Below are positions 1 through 6,802 of a stretch of DNA of 12,065 nucleotides, piece after piece. The DNA comes from Pseudomonadota bacterium (GTDB lineage: Bacteria; Pseudomonadota; Alphaproteobacteria; Rhizobiales; Xanthobacteraceae): the NCBI GenBank assembly GCA_023434095.1, contig JAEYTJ010000230.1, positions 1 to 12,065 of the forward strand, written 5' to 3'. The notes beneath the pieces are model-generated. The model was not told where the DNA came from. It ran no database searches and saw only the letters and a program-made list of their open reading frames with translations. Every line of letters begins with the position of its first letter. The first letter of the stretch is position 1. The position numbers and the translations under genes were made by a program.

Positions 1-11
1 AGGACGCTTCC

Positions 12-863
12 ATGACGACCCGCCGCACCATCGTCTTCCAGGGCGAGCCGGGCGCGAACTCGCATATCGCCTGCCGCGAGGTCTATCCCGCGCATGAGGC
101 GGTGCCTTGCGCCACCTTCGAGGACGCCTTCGCCGCGCTGCAAAACGGCGAGGCCGATCTCGGCATGATCCCGATCGAGAATTCGGTCGCCGGCCGGGTG
201 GCGGACATCCATCACCTGATGCCGACCTCCGGCCTCACCATCATCGGCGAGTTCTTCCTGCCGCTCTCCCACCAGCTGATGGCCATTCCCGGCGCCACGC
301 TGGCGACGGTGAAGTCGGCGGAAAGCCATGTGATGGCGCTCGGCCAGTGCCGCAACATCATCCGCAAGCTCGGGCTCAAGGCCATTGTCGGCGCCGACAC
401 CGCCGGCTCGGCCCGGCTGGTGGCGGAAGCGCAGGACCCGGCGCGCGCCGCCATCGCCTCGCGCCTTGCCGCCGAAATCTACGGGCTCGACATCATCGCC
501 GAGAACATCGAGGACGAGGCACACAACACCACGCGCTTCATCGTCCTTGCCAAGGACGGCGACTGGACGCCGGCCAATAACGGGCCAACCGTCACCACCT
601 TCGTCTTCCGCGTGCGCAACGTGCCCGCGGCGCTCTACAAGGCGATGGGCGGCTTCGCCACCAATGGCGTGAACATGACCAAGCTGGAATCCTACCAGCT
701 CGACGGCGAGTTCTTCGCCACCCAGTTCTATGCCGATGTCGACGGGCATCCCGAGGACGCCAATCTCAAGCTGGCGCTGGAGGAACTGTCGTTCTTCTCC
801 AAGGAAGTGCGCATTCTGGGCGTCTATCCCGCCCATCCCTACCGGGTCGCGCTCCGGGCGTAA
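12..863 (+). CDS. pheA: Prephenate dehydratase (monofunctional, with ACT domain)
   Basis: Converts prephenate to phenylpyruvate by decarboxylation and dehydration, the committed step to phenylalanine, in the cytosol. The 283-residue protein has the catalytic PDT region at about residues 5-180. It opens with the family motif GEPGANS (11-17) and carries the conserved T-R-F triplet at 174-176, where the Thr is essential in this family. An ACT domain follows at about 195-275, with the AALYKAM and TKLESY segments matching the phenylalanine-binding GALV/ESRP regions, so feedback inhibition by Phe is expected. There is no chorismate mutase domain, unlike the E. coli P-protein, which is the normal state in Alphaproteobacteria. 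The ATG is supported by an AGGA motif seven bases upstream, at the very edge of the window, so any operon partner upstream cannot be seen. The gene ends in TAA and faces fabI across a hairpin terminator. Confidence 0.96.
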   Translation: MTTRRTIVFQGEPGANSHIACREVYPAHEAVPCATFEDAFAALQNGEADLGMIPIENSVAGRVADIHHLMPTSGLTIIGEFFLPLSHQLMAIPGATLATVKSAESHVMALGQCRNIIRKLGLKAIVGADTAGSARLVAEAQDPARAAIASRLAAEIYGLDIIAENIEDEAHNTTRFIVLAKDGDWTPANNGPTVTTFVFRVRNVPAALYKAMGGFATNGVNMTKLESYQLDGEFFATQFYADVDGHPEDANLKLALEELSFFSKEVRILGVYPAHPYRVALRA

Positions 864-870
864 AACGCAA

Positions 871-893
871 AGGCCCGGCGCTTGGCCGGGCCT
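871..893. terminator. Bidirectional rho-independent terminator between pheA and fabI
   Basis: A perfect 9-bp stem AGGCCCGGC/GCCGGGCCT encloses a 5-base loop. It begins 7 bases after the pheA stop and lies 26 bases beyond the fabI stop on the other strand. On the minus strand the stem is followed by TTGCGTTTTA, a usable U-rich tail. On the plus strand the tail is CTTCTCGTT, which is weaker. Its place between convergent genes supports use in both directions. Confidence 0.85.
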
Positions 894-919
894 CTTCTCG
901 TTGACAGCGCTGAGGGCGC

Positions 920-1783
920 CTACTCCGCCGCCGCCCCGGCGGCGCGTTCCTCGGCGTCCTCGATGGTCTTCAGCGCGTCCGGGTGCGGCATCGAGATGAT
1001 GTTGTAGCCGGAATCGACGAAGTGGACCTCGCCGGTCACGCCCGAGGAGAGGTCCGAGAGCAGATACAGCGCGGCACCGCCCACCTCGTCGATGGAGACG
1101 GTGCGGCGCAGCGGGGCGTTGCGCTTCTGGTAGTTGAACATCAGCCGCGCATCGGCGATGCCGGCGCCGGCCAGCGTGCGGATCGGGCCGGCGGAAATAG
1201 CGTTCACCCGCACGCCCTGCGGGCCGTAATCGGCGGCGAGGTAGCGAACGCTGGCCTCCAGCGCTGCCTTGGCGACGCCCATCACATTGTAGTTCGGCAT
1301 CACCCGCGTCGAGCCGCCATAGGTGAGCGTGATCAGCGAGCCGCCCTGCGTCATCAGCGGCGCCGCACGCTTGGCGAGCTCGGTGAAGGAGAAGCAGGAA
1401 ATCACCATGGTGCGGGTGAAGTTCGCCCGCGTGGTGTCGGCATAGAGGCCCTTCAGCTCGTTCTTGTCGGAAAAGCCGATGGCGTGGACGAGGAAGTCGA
1501 GCGCGCCCCACTTTTCCTTCAGCGCCGCGAACACCGTGTCGACCGAGGCGAGGTCCTCCACGTCGCAGGCCAGCAGCGTGTCGCTGCCGAGGCTCTCGGC
1601 CAGCGGCCTCACCCGCCGCCCCAGCGCCTCGCCCTGATAGGTGAAAGCGAGTTCGGCGCCCTGCGCCGCCAGCGTCCGGGCGATGCCCCAGGCGATGGAA
1701 TGATCGTTGGCCACACCCATGATGAGGCCGCGTTTGCCCTGCATCAGGTTGCCCTGAGGGGGAGTGCCCTGCGTAAGGCTCAT
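920..1783 (-). CDS. fabI: Enoyl-[acyl-carrier-protein] reductase (NADH), FabI type
   Basis: Catalyses the last reduction of each fatty-acid elongation cycle, trans-2-enoyl-ACP to acyl-ACP with NAD(P)H, in the cytosol. The 287-residue protein is a short-chain dehydrogenase fold of the divergent FabI kind. It has the cofactor-binding segment GVANDHSIAWGIA at 23-35, the HAIGFSDKNEL segment at 100-110 typical of alphaproteobacterial FabI, and the active-site Y155 and Y165-x6-K172. The ISAGPIRTLAG segment (196-206) is also family-typical. The start at 1783 is preceded by AGGAAAG at good spacing. A longer in-frame start at 1900 would run into fabB and add residues with no family match. It is the third gene of fabA-fabB-fabI, 31 bp after fabB. 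FabI enzymes are the known target of triclosan. A later start at Met14 is possible but less likely. Confidence 0.96.
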   Translation of the reverse strand: MSLTQGTPPQGNLMQGKRGLIMGVANDHSIAWGIARTLAAQGAELAFTYQGEALGRRVRPLAESLGSDTLLACDVEDLASVDTVFAALKEKWGALDFLVHAIGFSDKNELKGLYADTTRANFTRTMVISCFSFTELAKRAAPLMTQGGSLITLTYGGSTRVMPNYNVMGVAKAALEASVRYLAADYGPQGVRVNAISAGPIRTLAGAGIADARLMFNYQKRNAPLRRTVSIDEVGGAALYLLSDLSSGVTGEVHFVDSGYNIISMPHPDALKTIEDAEERAAGAAAE

Positions 1784-1814
1784 GCTCGTCTTTCCTTCCG
1801 CCCCGCCGCCTCGA

Positions 1815-3035
1815 TCACGACTCGGGATGCTGGAAGACCAGCACCGCATTGGCCCCGCCGAAGCCGAAGCCGTTGGAGAGCACCCGCTCCAGCCGTGCAT
1901 TGTCGACGCGCTCGCGCACGATCGGCATGTCGGCGAAGGCGGGGTCGATCTCGTCGATATGGGCGCTCGCCGAGATGAAGCCGTTCTGCATCATCAGGAT
2001 CGAGTAGATCGCCTCATGCACGCCGGTCGCGCCCTGCGAATGGCCGGTGAGCGACTTGGTGGCCGAGATCGGCGGCGCCTTGTCGCCGAACACGGCGCGG
2101 ATCGCCTCGATCTCCTTGAGATCGCCGATCGGGGTCGAGGTGGCGTGCGGGTTGATGTAGTCGATGCCACCCTTCACGCCGGAAAGGGCGAGCTTCATGG
2201 CGCGGGCCGCGCCCTCGCCCGACGGGGCAACCATATCGGCGCCGTCCGAAGTGGCGCCATAGCCGACGATCTCGGCATAGATGCGCGCGCCGCGGGCCTT
2301 GGCGTGCTCAAGCTCTTCCAGCACCAGAACGCCGGCGCCGCCGGAGATGACGAAACCGTCGCGGTTCTTGTCATAGGGGCGAGAGGCGACAGCCGGGCGG
2401 TCATTATAGTCCGACGACATGGCGCCCATGGCGTCGAACAGGCAGGACAGCGTCCAGTCGAGATCCTCGCAGCCGCCGGCGAACATGATGTCCTGCTTGC
2501 CGTACTGGATCATCTCGGCGGCATTGCCGATGCAGATATTGGTGGTCGCGCAGGCGGCGGAGATGGAATAGCTCAGCCCCTTGATCTTGAACCAGGTGGA
2601 GAGCGTGGCCGAGGCGGTGGAGCCCATCGCCTTGGGCACTGCGAAGGGGCCGACGCGCTTGGGGCTGGCGTTCTTCCGGGTGATGTCCGCCGCTTCGACG
2701 ATGGTGCGGGTGGACGAGCCGCCCGAACCCATGATGAGGCCAGTGCGCTCGTTCGAGATATCGGCCTCTTCGAGGCCTGCATCGCGGATCGCCTGATCCA
2801 TGGCGACGTGGTTCCACGCCGTGCCGCCGCCGTGGAAGCGCATGGCGCGGCGGTCGACCACCTCGCTGGCGTCGAGCTGCGGCGCGCCCTGCACCTGGCT
2901 GCGAAAGCCCAGTTCGGCGTATTTCTCGGCCCGGCTGATGCCGCTCCGACCCTCGCGCAAAGAGGCGAGCACCTCCTGCGTGGAGTTGCCGATGGACGAG
3001 ACGATGCCCATTCCGGTTACGACAACACGGCGCAT
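1815..3035 (-). CDS. fabB: 3-oxoacyl-[acyl-carrier-protein] synthase I (beta-ketoacyl-ACP synthase I)
   Basis: Condenses malonyl-ACP with acyl-ACP and is the elongation enzyme that channels cis-3-decenoyl-ACP into unsaturated fatty acids. At 406 residues it has exactly the length of E. coli FabB. The thiolase-fold catalytic residues are all visible: C162 in SAACATT, H297 in NPHATST, K327 and H332 in ATKSLTGHSQGATG, and the glycine-rich GFGFGGANA near the C-terminus (389-397). The start at 3035 gives the usual MRRVVVTGMG N-terminus and has AAGGAAAGGAAG just upstream. The longer in-frame start at 3107 adds 24 unrelated residues. It follows fabA by about 80 bp and precedes fabI by 31 bp. The fabA-fabB pairing defines the oxygen-independent unsaturated fatty-acid pathway. 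Confidence 0.97.
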   Translation of the reverse strand: MRRVVVTGMGIVSSIGNSTQEVLASLREGRSGISRAEKYAELGFRSQVQGAPQLDASEVVDRRAMRFHGGGTAWNHVAMDQAIRDAGLEEADISNERTGLIMGSGGSSTRTIVEAADITRKNASPKRVGPFAVPKAMGSTASATLSTWFKIKGLSYSISAACATTNICIGNAAEMIQYGKQDIMFAGGCEDLDWTLSCLFDAMGAMSSDYNDRPAVASRPYDKNRDGFVISGGAGVLVLEELEHAKARGARIYAEIVGYGATSDGADMVAPSGEGAARAMKLALSGVKGGIDYINPHATSTPIGDLKEIEAIRAVFGDKAPPISATKSLTGHSQGATGVHEAIYSILMMQNGFISASAHIDEIDPAFADMPIVRERVDNARLERVLSNGFGFGGANAVLVFQHPES

Positions 3036-3098
3036 AGGCTTCCTTTCCTTCAAAGCACGCGAGAGGGTCGAGACAGGCGAGATGGCCTCGCCCGGAGG

Positions 3099-3116
3099 GC
3101 CGCGCAAGGGCGCGGC
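3099..3116 (-). other. Intercistronic stem-loop directly after the fabA stop codon
   Basis: On the fabA-fabB transcript a perfect 7-bp stem GCCGCGC/GCGCGGC with a 4-base loop (CCTT) starts at the base after the fabA TGA. No T-run follows, so it is not a classical terminator. A second small hairpin (GCCC-TCC-GGGC) sits next to it. It may protect the 3' end of the upstream message or set the fabA:fabB ratio; this role is inferred from position only. Confidence 0.5.
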
Positions 3117-3656
3117 TCAGGACTGGAACAGGCCGACCTTCAGGTCGCTCGCGCGGTAGATCACCTCACCATCGGCTTCCACCCAGCCGTCGGCGATACC
3201 GAGCACCAGCTTGGAGCGCATCACGCGCTTGAAGTCGATGCCGTACACGACCTTGCTGACGGTGGGCAGCACCTGGCCGGAAAACTTGATCTCGCCCGCC
3301 CCCAGCGCACGCCCGCGCCCGGGCGAGCCGAGCCAGCCGAGATGGAACCCGACCAGCTGCCAGAGCGCGTCGAGGCCGAGGCAGCCGGGCATGACGGGGT
3401 CGCCGATGAAGTGGCAGCCGAAGAACCAGAGGTCGGGCTTGATGTCGAGTTCAGCACGCACATGGCCCTTGCCATTCGGGCCGCCATCCTCGGAAATCTC
3501 GGTGATGCGGTCGAACATCAGCATGGGCGGCGCGGGAAGCTGCGCGTTGCCTGGCCCGAAAAGCTCTCCGCGCCCGCACGCGAGCAGTTCCTCGTAAGTG
3601 AAGCTCGTCTGCCGCTCGACCATCGTTTCGGTATTACCCACGCTTGCTGTTTCCAT
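3117..3656 (-). CDS. fabA: 3-hydroxydecanoyl-[acyl-carrier-protein] dehydratase/isomerase
   Basis: Bifunctional enzyme that dehydrates 3-hydroxydecanoyl-ACP and isomerises trans-2- to cis-3-decenoyl-ACP, the entry point of unsaturated fatty-acid synthesis. The 179-residue protein has a single hot-dog fold. The catalytic pair is visible as H82 in WFFGCHFIGDPVMPG and D96 in CLGLDALWQL, with the same 14-residue separation as H70/D84 of E. coli FabA. The N-terminal ACGRGELFGPGNAQLP segment and the C-terminal DLKVGLFQS are hallmark alphaproteobacterial FabA sequence. Start choice is uncertain: the ATG at 3656 has AAGG almost touching it, while the ATG at 3623 (MVERQTSF) fits many homologues better but also lacks a clear ribosome site. 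It is the first gene of fabA-fabB-fabI and is divergent from irr. Confidence 0.95.
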   Translation of the reverse strand: METASVGNTETMVERQTSFTYEELLACGRGELFGPGNAQLPAPPMLMFDRITEISEDGGPNGKGHVRAELDIKPDLWFFGCHFIGDPVMPGCLGLDALWQLVGFHLGWLGSPGRGRALGAGEIKFSGQVLPTVSKVVYGIDFKRVMRSKLVLGIADGWVEADGEVIYRASDLKVGLFQS

Positions 3657-3794
3657 GCCTTGAGCGGCCCACGGCCGCGTGTTCTTTGCGACACGCGCGG
3701 GCTGTCTCCGGCCCGGCCACCTGACGCAGCGCGCTTCCTATCACAGCGCCCCGCGCGCTCAAAGCCGGCCGGCGATGTGCCGACGCGCCGAAAA

Positions 3795-3810
3795 TGTCAC
3801 GCCTGTGACA
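3795..3810. promoter_or_regulatory. 16-bp palindrome, candidate operator in the fabA-irr intergenic region
   Basis: TGTCAC-GCCT-GTGACA is a perfect 6+6 bp inverted repeat with a 4-bp centre. It lies about 140 bp upstream of the fabA start and about 150 bp upstream of the proposed irr -35 box. Such symmetry is typical of sites for dimeric helix-turn-helix regulators. It is not the Fur/Irr-box type (those are AT-rich TTTAGAA-like), and it is not the Crp consensus, in which TGTGA precedes TCACA. The regulator is unknown. A weak TGATAG -10-like hexamer for fabA lies nearer the gene at 3738-3743 on the minus strand, without a good -35. Confidence 0.4.
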
Positions 3811-3957
3811 ATACCTGCGCACCGCCGCCCCGGAAAGTGGCCGCACAGGCCGGGCCCGGCGCGTGCCGACCAACGCTCCGCCTCCGATCGGAGAACAGGG
3901 AACGGCCGCGTCCGGCGGCGCCGCAGATTGGAACTATTACGATTATCCCGCCCGATA

Positions 3958-3987
3958 TTGCCGCGGCGGTCCCCGTGCCGATATAAT
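3958..3987 (+). promoter_or_regulatory. Predicted sigma70-type promoter of irr
   Basis: TTGCCG (3958-3963) and a perfect TATAAT (3982-3987) are separated by 18 bp in an AT-richer pocket of otherwise very GC-rich DNA. A consensus -10 is uncommon in such a genome. Transcription would begin near 3994, giving irr a leader of about 120 bases. I found no clear AT-rich Irr or Fur box here. Confidence 0.6.
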
Positions 3988-4003
3988 GCCAGTTGAAAAA
4001 GGT

Positions 4004-4036
4004 GCTCCGCGCCTGCTTCCGGCCTTGCCGCGGAGC
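4004..4036 (+). other. Hairpin in the irr 5' leader
   Basis: GCTCCGCG (4004-4011) and CGCGGAGC (4029-4036) form a perfect 8-bp stem around a 17-base loop, beginning about 10 bases after the predicted transcription start. The rest of the leader to the irr start has only a short CCC-TCC-GGG hairpin near 4076-4085. The hairpin could stabilise the 5' end or be a regulated leader. It matches no riboswitch that I recognise. Confidence 0.4.
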
Positions 4037-4115
4037 GCGCGGCGGTGCCGGTGTTGCGGATCGCCCTTGTCTCTCCCTCCGGGGGAAAGGCGGTAACGAT
4101 GGTTCGGAAGACGAG

Positions 4116-4640
4116 ATGAGCGAAGTTTTTCGCCCCCAGAACATAGCCTTCTCCCGTATGGTCGTGGAAGAGGACGGGCCCGTGCTGCCGGTTGCCAAGT
4201 TGCGCGACGGCGCGGGCCGCACCGGCTGCCCGTTCCACGACGTGCGCCACATGCTGCGCGATGTCGGCCTGCGCCCGACCCGCCAGCGCCTCGCACTCGG
4301 CTGGCTGCTGTTCGCCAAGGGCGACCGCCACGTCTCGGCGGAAATCCTGCATGAAGAGGCGATCAAGGCCCGGTTCCCGGTGTCGCTGGCGACCGTCTAC
4401 AACACGCTGCACCAGTTCACAGAGGTTGGCCTGCTGCGCGAATTGGCGGTGGACGGGTCGAAGACCTATTTCGACACCAACCCCTCCGACCACCACCACT
4501 TCTTCCTGGAAGGCGAGAACAACCTCGTCGACATTCCCAGCACCTCGGTCGAGGTCGAGCGCATTCCCGAGCCGCCGGAAGGCTATGAGGTCGCCCGCGT
4601 CGACGTGGTTGTGCGCCTGCGCCCCAAGCGCCGCTCCTGA
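4116..4640 (+). CDS. irr: Iron response regulator Irr (Fur family)
   Basis: Haem-responsive transcription factor that controls iron uptake, haem synthesis and iron storage genes in rhizobia-like Alphaproteobacteria. The 174-residue protein has a winged-helix DNA-binding domain at about 45-110, including GLRPTRQRLALGWLL and VSLATVYNTLHQFTEVGLL, the Fur-family recognition region. A dimerisation domain follows. Two Irr-specific features are visible: a Cys-Pro haem regulatory motif GCPFHDV (C38-P39), matching GCPWHDV of the Bradyrhizobium protein, and a triple histidine at 126-128 corresponding to the second haem site. The ATG at 4116 has GGAAG five bases upstream. An in-frame TTG at 3993 would extend into the leader and is not favoured, and a later ATG at 4158 is possible. 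Presence of the Cys-Pro motif suggests the haem-triggered degradation known for Bradyrhizobium Irr, which is inference here. Confidence 0.95.
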   Translation: MSEVFRPQNIAFSRMVVEEDGPVLPVAKLRDGAGRTGCPFHDVRHMLRDVGLRPTRQRLALGWLLFAKGDRHVSAEILHEEAIKARFPVSLATVYNTLHQFTEVGLLRELAVDGSKTYFDTNPSDHHHFFLEGENNLVDIPSTSVEVERIPEPPEGYEVARVDVVVRLRPKRRS

Positions 4641-4681
4641 TCGCGGCCGGGCAGCGCCTGCCGCGTCGCCGACACTGAATG

Positions 4682-4708
4682 AAAGCCGGTCGCGAGACCG
4701 GCTTTTTT
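4682..4708 (+). terminator. Rho-independent terminator of irr (shared with the convergent SH3 gene)
   Basis: A perfect 10-bp stem AAAGCCGGTC/GACCGGCTTT with a GCGA tetraloop runs into a TTTTTT tract. It lies about 42 bases after the irr stop and 12 bases beyond the stop of the gene on the other strand. The A-run at the left foot gives a U-run on the opposite transcript too, so it probably works in both directions. Confidence 0.9.
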
Positions 4709-4719
4709 GTGTCCGGCGG

Positions 4720-5307
4720 TCACTCCAGCTTCTCGCCGGGATAGACGCCCCACAGGCGCTCCTGCTCGATGAAGCCGTCGAAGCCATTGTCGAAGAACCG
4801 GCACCACCGGCCGTCGCAATGCTCGACCTTGCCGAGCACCCCGGCCTCCAGCCGGGCGCGGACGGGGGAAGTGGCGGAAGGTTCGGCATAGAGGGACACC
4901 TCCTCGCCGGCCTTCCACGGGTTGACGAGGGCGGTGCGCCGGCCCGACAGCATGGAATGATAGACCCAGCCCTCCGCGCCATCAGCGTCACGGATGCGCC
5001 GCCAGGTCTCGAACTCGGCGGTGATCTCCACCGGCAGGCCGGCGCGGGTGAACACCCAGGCGACGCCGTGGTCGCGCGTCGGGCCGGAGCGCACGTTCAC
5101 CTTGTCGGCCTTGAGGCTGACGAAACGCGGCACCGGCAGGCCGCTGGTCCGCCCCACAGGCCCCGCCGCGTCAGCCGGCGCGGCCTCCTGCGCCAGGGCG
5201 GCCGGCGCCGGCATTGCGGCCAGCAGAAAGCCCGGCGCCAGCAGCGACACCAGCAGCAAGGTCGTGCTCCTCAGCTTTGCCATGCCTCGAAGCCTGTCGT
5301 TACGCAT
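4720..5307 (-). CDS. Exported SH3-like domain protein
   Basis: A 195-residue protein with an N-terminal signal peptide: basic start (MRNDRLRGMAKLR), hydrophobic core STTLLLVSLLAPGFLLAA, and a probable cleavage after ALA at residue 39. The mature part has two tandem SH3-like segments. The first, at about 62-125, includes the typical KVNVRSGPT motif and GAEGWVYHSML; the second is at about 134-190. C164 and C169 in HCDGRWCRFF could form a periplasmic disulfide. This fits the bacterial SH3-like family (COG3807-type), whose members are thought to bind peptidoglycan or proteins; no catalytic residues are seen. The start could also be the second ATG at 5283, which shortens the basic n-region. Neither start has a strong ribosome site; GAAGGG sits 11 bases before the first. 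It is convergent with irr and divergent from the 2-hydroxyacid dehydrogenase. Confidence 0.88.
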   Translation of the reverse strand: MRNDRLRGMAKLRSTTLLLVSLLAPGFLLAAMPAPAALAQEAAPADAAGPVGRTSGLPVPRFVSLKADKVNVRSGPTRDHGVAWVFTRAGLPVEITAEFETWRRIRDADGAEGWVYHSMLSGRRTALVNPWKAGEEVSLYAEPSATSPVRARLEAGVLGKVEHCDGRWCRFFDNGFDGFIEQERLWGVYPGEKLE

Positions 5308-5505
5308 CGTCTCAATCACCCTTCGCCATCGTGCAAGCGCCGCCCGCCAGTGCGATCGGGCGACACGCCTGCACCGCGAATCGGTGCATTTTTGTGTTTC
5401 GCCGACCCGTCTGCTAAGGAACGCCTCGCCCGGTTTTGGCGCGAGTGTGGGGCCCGTAGCGTTAACGGGAGCTTGATCGCCACGGTGAATCGTACGGGGA
5501 GCAAC

Positions 5506-6507
5506 ATGGCCCGCAGGAAGCCGCTGGTCGTCGTGACGCGAAAGCTGCCCGACAAGATCGAAACCCGCATGCGTGAACTGTTCGATGCGCGGCTCAATGT
5601 CGACGACCTGCCGATGAGCCAGAGCGAGCTCGCCGAGGCGGTCGCCACCGCCGACGTGCTGGTCCCCGCCATCTGCGACCGCATCGACGCCCGCGTCATC
5701 GAGGCGGCCGGCCCGAACCTCAAGCTGATCGCCAATTTTGGCAATGGCGTCGACCATATCGACGTCGCCGCCGCCACCGCGCGCGGCATCGCCATCACCA
5801 ACACGCCCGGCGTCCTCACCGAGGACACCGCCGACATGACCATGGCGCTGATTCTCGCCGTGCCGCGCCGCCTTACCGAGGGCGCGGCGCTCATCACCGG
5901 CGATGACGGCGCCTGGCCCGGCTGGTCGCCGACCTGGATGCTCGGCCACCGCATCTGGGGCAAGCGGCTCGGCATCATCGGCATGGGGCGAATCGGCCAG
6001 GCGGTGGCGCGCCGCGCCCGCGCCTTCGGCCTGCAGATCCACTACCACAACCGCCGCCCCCTCCCCGCCCAGATCGAAGAAGACCTCGAGGCGACCTATT
6101 GGGACAGCCTCGACCAGATGCTGGCGCGGATGGACATCCTGTCCATCAACTGCCCGCACACGCCGGCCACCTTCCACCTGCTCTCCGCCCGCCGGCTGAA
6201 GCTGGTGCGGCGCGACGCCTACATCGTCAACACCGCGCGCGGCGAGGTGATCGACGAGCATGCACTGATCCGCATGATCGAGCAGGGCGAGATCGCCGGC
6301 GCCGGCCTCGACGTGTTCGAGCGTGAGCCCGCGGTGAGCCCGAAGCTGCTCAAGCTCGCCCGCGCCGGCAAGGTGGTGCTGCTGCCGCATATGGGTTCAG
6401 CAACCGTCGAGGCCCGTGTCGACACCGGAGAGAAGGTGATCGTCAACATCAAGGCGTTCATGGACGGCCACCGCCCGCCGGACCGGGTGTTGCCCGCGAT
6501 GCTCTGA
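5506..6507 (+). CDS. D-2-hydroxyacid dehydrogenase (glyoxylate/hydroxypyruvate reductase-like)
   Basis: Predicted to reduce glyoxylate or hydroxypyruvate to glycolate or D-glycerate with NAD(P)H in the cytosol. The 333-residue protein has the D-isomer-specific fold. The substrate domain includes the NFGNGVDHIDV loop (77-87). The Rossmann domain has GMGRIGQAVA at 159-168. The catalytic triad is Arg245 in VNTARGEV, Glu274 in FEREP (29 residues later, as in 3-phosphoglycerate dehydrogenase) and His295 in LLPHMGSAT. After the second strand of the cofactor fold, HNRRP (181-185) puts Arg where NAD enzymes have Asp, suggesting NADPH preference (inference). GGGGAG precedes the ATG by four bases; an in-frame GTG at 5485 is an alternative. 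There is no ACT domain, so it is not SerA. The exact substrate cannot be read from sequence. Confidence 0.92.
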   Translation: MARRKPLVVVTRKLPDKIETRMRELFDARLNVDDLPMSQSELAEAVATADVLVPAICDRIDARVIEAAGPNLKLIANFGNGVDHIDVAAATARGIAITNTPGVLTEDTADMTMALILAVPRRLTEGAALITGDDGAWPGWSPTWMLGHRIWGKRLGIIGMGRIGQAVARRARAFGLQIHYHNRRPLPAQIEEDLEATYWDSLDQMLARMDILSINCPHTPATFHLLSARRLKLVRRDAYIVNTARGEVIDEHALIRMIEQGEIAGAGLDVFEREPAVSPKLLKLARAGKVVLLPHMGSATVEARVDTGEKVIVNIKAFMDGHRPPDRVLPAML

Positions 6508-6606
6508 GGGGGCGGCTGAAGGCGGGCGCCTGCGTGCGCACCTCAGCATGACGTGGGGCCTTTGGTCCCGCGCACCGTCACCCCGGCTCGGCTCCCCCAT
6601 TGCGTT

Positions 6607-6645
6607 CCCCGGACAAGCCGCGCATCGCGCGGCGCCGATCCGGGG
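6607..6645. repeat. REP-like palindromic repeat, copy 1
   Basis: Outer arms CCCCGGA (6607-6613) and TCCGGGG (6639-6645) enclose an inner perfect 6-bp stem CCGCGC/GCGCGG with loop ATC. The CCGATCCGGG arm recurs exactly in copy 3. The layout, CCCGGA then a variable GC hairpin then GATCCGGG, resembles the short interspersed palindromes common between genes in Xanthobacteraceae/Bradyrhizobiaceae (recognised from memory). Confidence 0.65.
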
Positions 6646-6695
6646 CCCACGAGGGCCGGGCGGGCGCTCGCCGCAAGCCGCGGTCACGGTGGGAC

Positions 6696-6722
6696 TGCCG
6701 AAGTGCCTTCATTGCCGAAGTG
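6696..6722. repeat. 10-bp direct repeat
   Basis: TGCCGAAGTG occurs at 6696-6705 and again at 6713-6722, a 17-bp period. The matches loosely continue as CTT in both copies. It lies between palindromes 1 and 2. It could be a small duplication or a two-turn protein site; nothing in the sequence decides. Confidence 0.5.
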
Positions 6723-6733
6723 TCTTGCGCTGG

Positions 6734-6776
6734 GTCCCGGCGCGGCGCTCCGCCTGCGGCTCCGCTGGGCCGGGAC
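6734..6776. repeat. REP-like palindromic repeat, copy 2
   Basis: Arms GTCCCGGC (6734-6741) and GCCGGGAC (6769-6776) form a perfect 8-bp stem around a GC-rich 27-base interior. It is of the same general class as its two neighbours but lacks the GATCCGGG arm, so it may be a diverged or different subtype. Confidence 0.5.
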
Positions 6777-6802
6777 AGGAGGGTGGTGTCCGGCACCTTG
6801 TC

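Noticed and set aside
1784..1900. Extended fabI start at 1900
   Set aside because: It overlaps the end of fabB in another frame and adds 39 residues with no family match. The start at 1783 has AGGAAAG upstream.
1764..3986. 740-codon plus-strand open frame opposite fabB and fabA
   Set aside because: It is antisense to two genes with complete catalytic motifs. Its translation is low-complexity Arg/Ala/Gly/Asp-rich sequence, the usual mirror of GC-rich codon use.
3993..4115. TTG-initiated N-terminal extension of irr
   Set aside because: No ribosome site, it starts at the predicted transcription start, its residues do not resemble Irr, and the ATG at 4116 has GGAAG upstream.
3759..4991. 410-codon minus-strand frame over irr and the intergenic region
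   Set aside because: It crosses a strong promoter and terminator, lies antisense to irr, and has no recognisable domain.
4720..6390. 556-codon minus-strand frame with the SH3 protein at its C-terminal end
   Set aside because: Only the last 195 residues have a signal peptide and domain. The upstream part is antisense to the 2-hydroxyacid dehydrogenase and has mirror-frame composition.
4192..6507. 771-codon plus-strand frame ending in the 2-hydroxyacid dehydrogenase
   Set aside because: The first two thirds run out of frame through irr, the terminator and the SH3 gene. The real start at 5506 has a ribosome-binding site.
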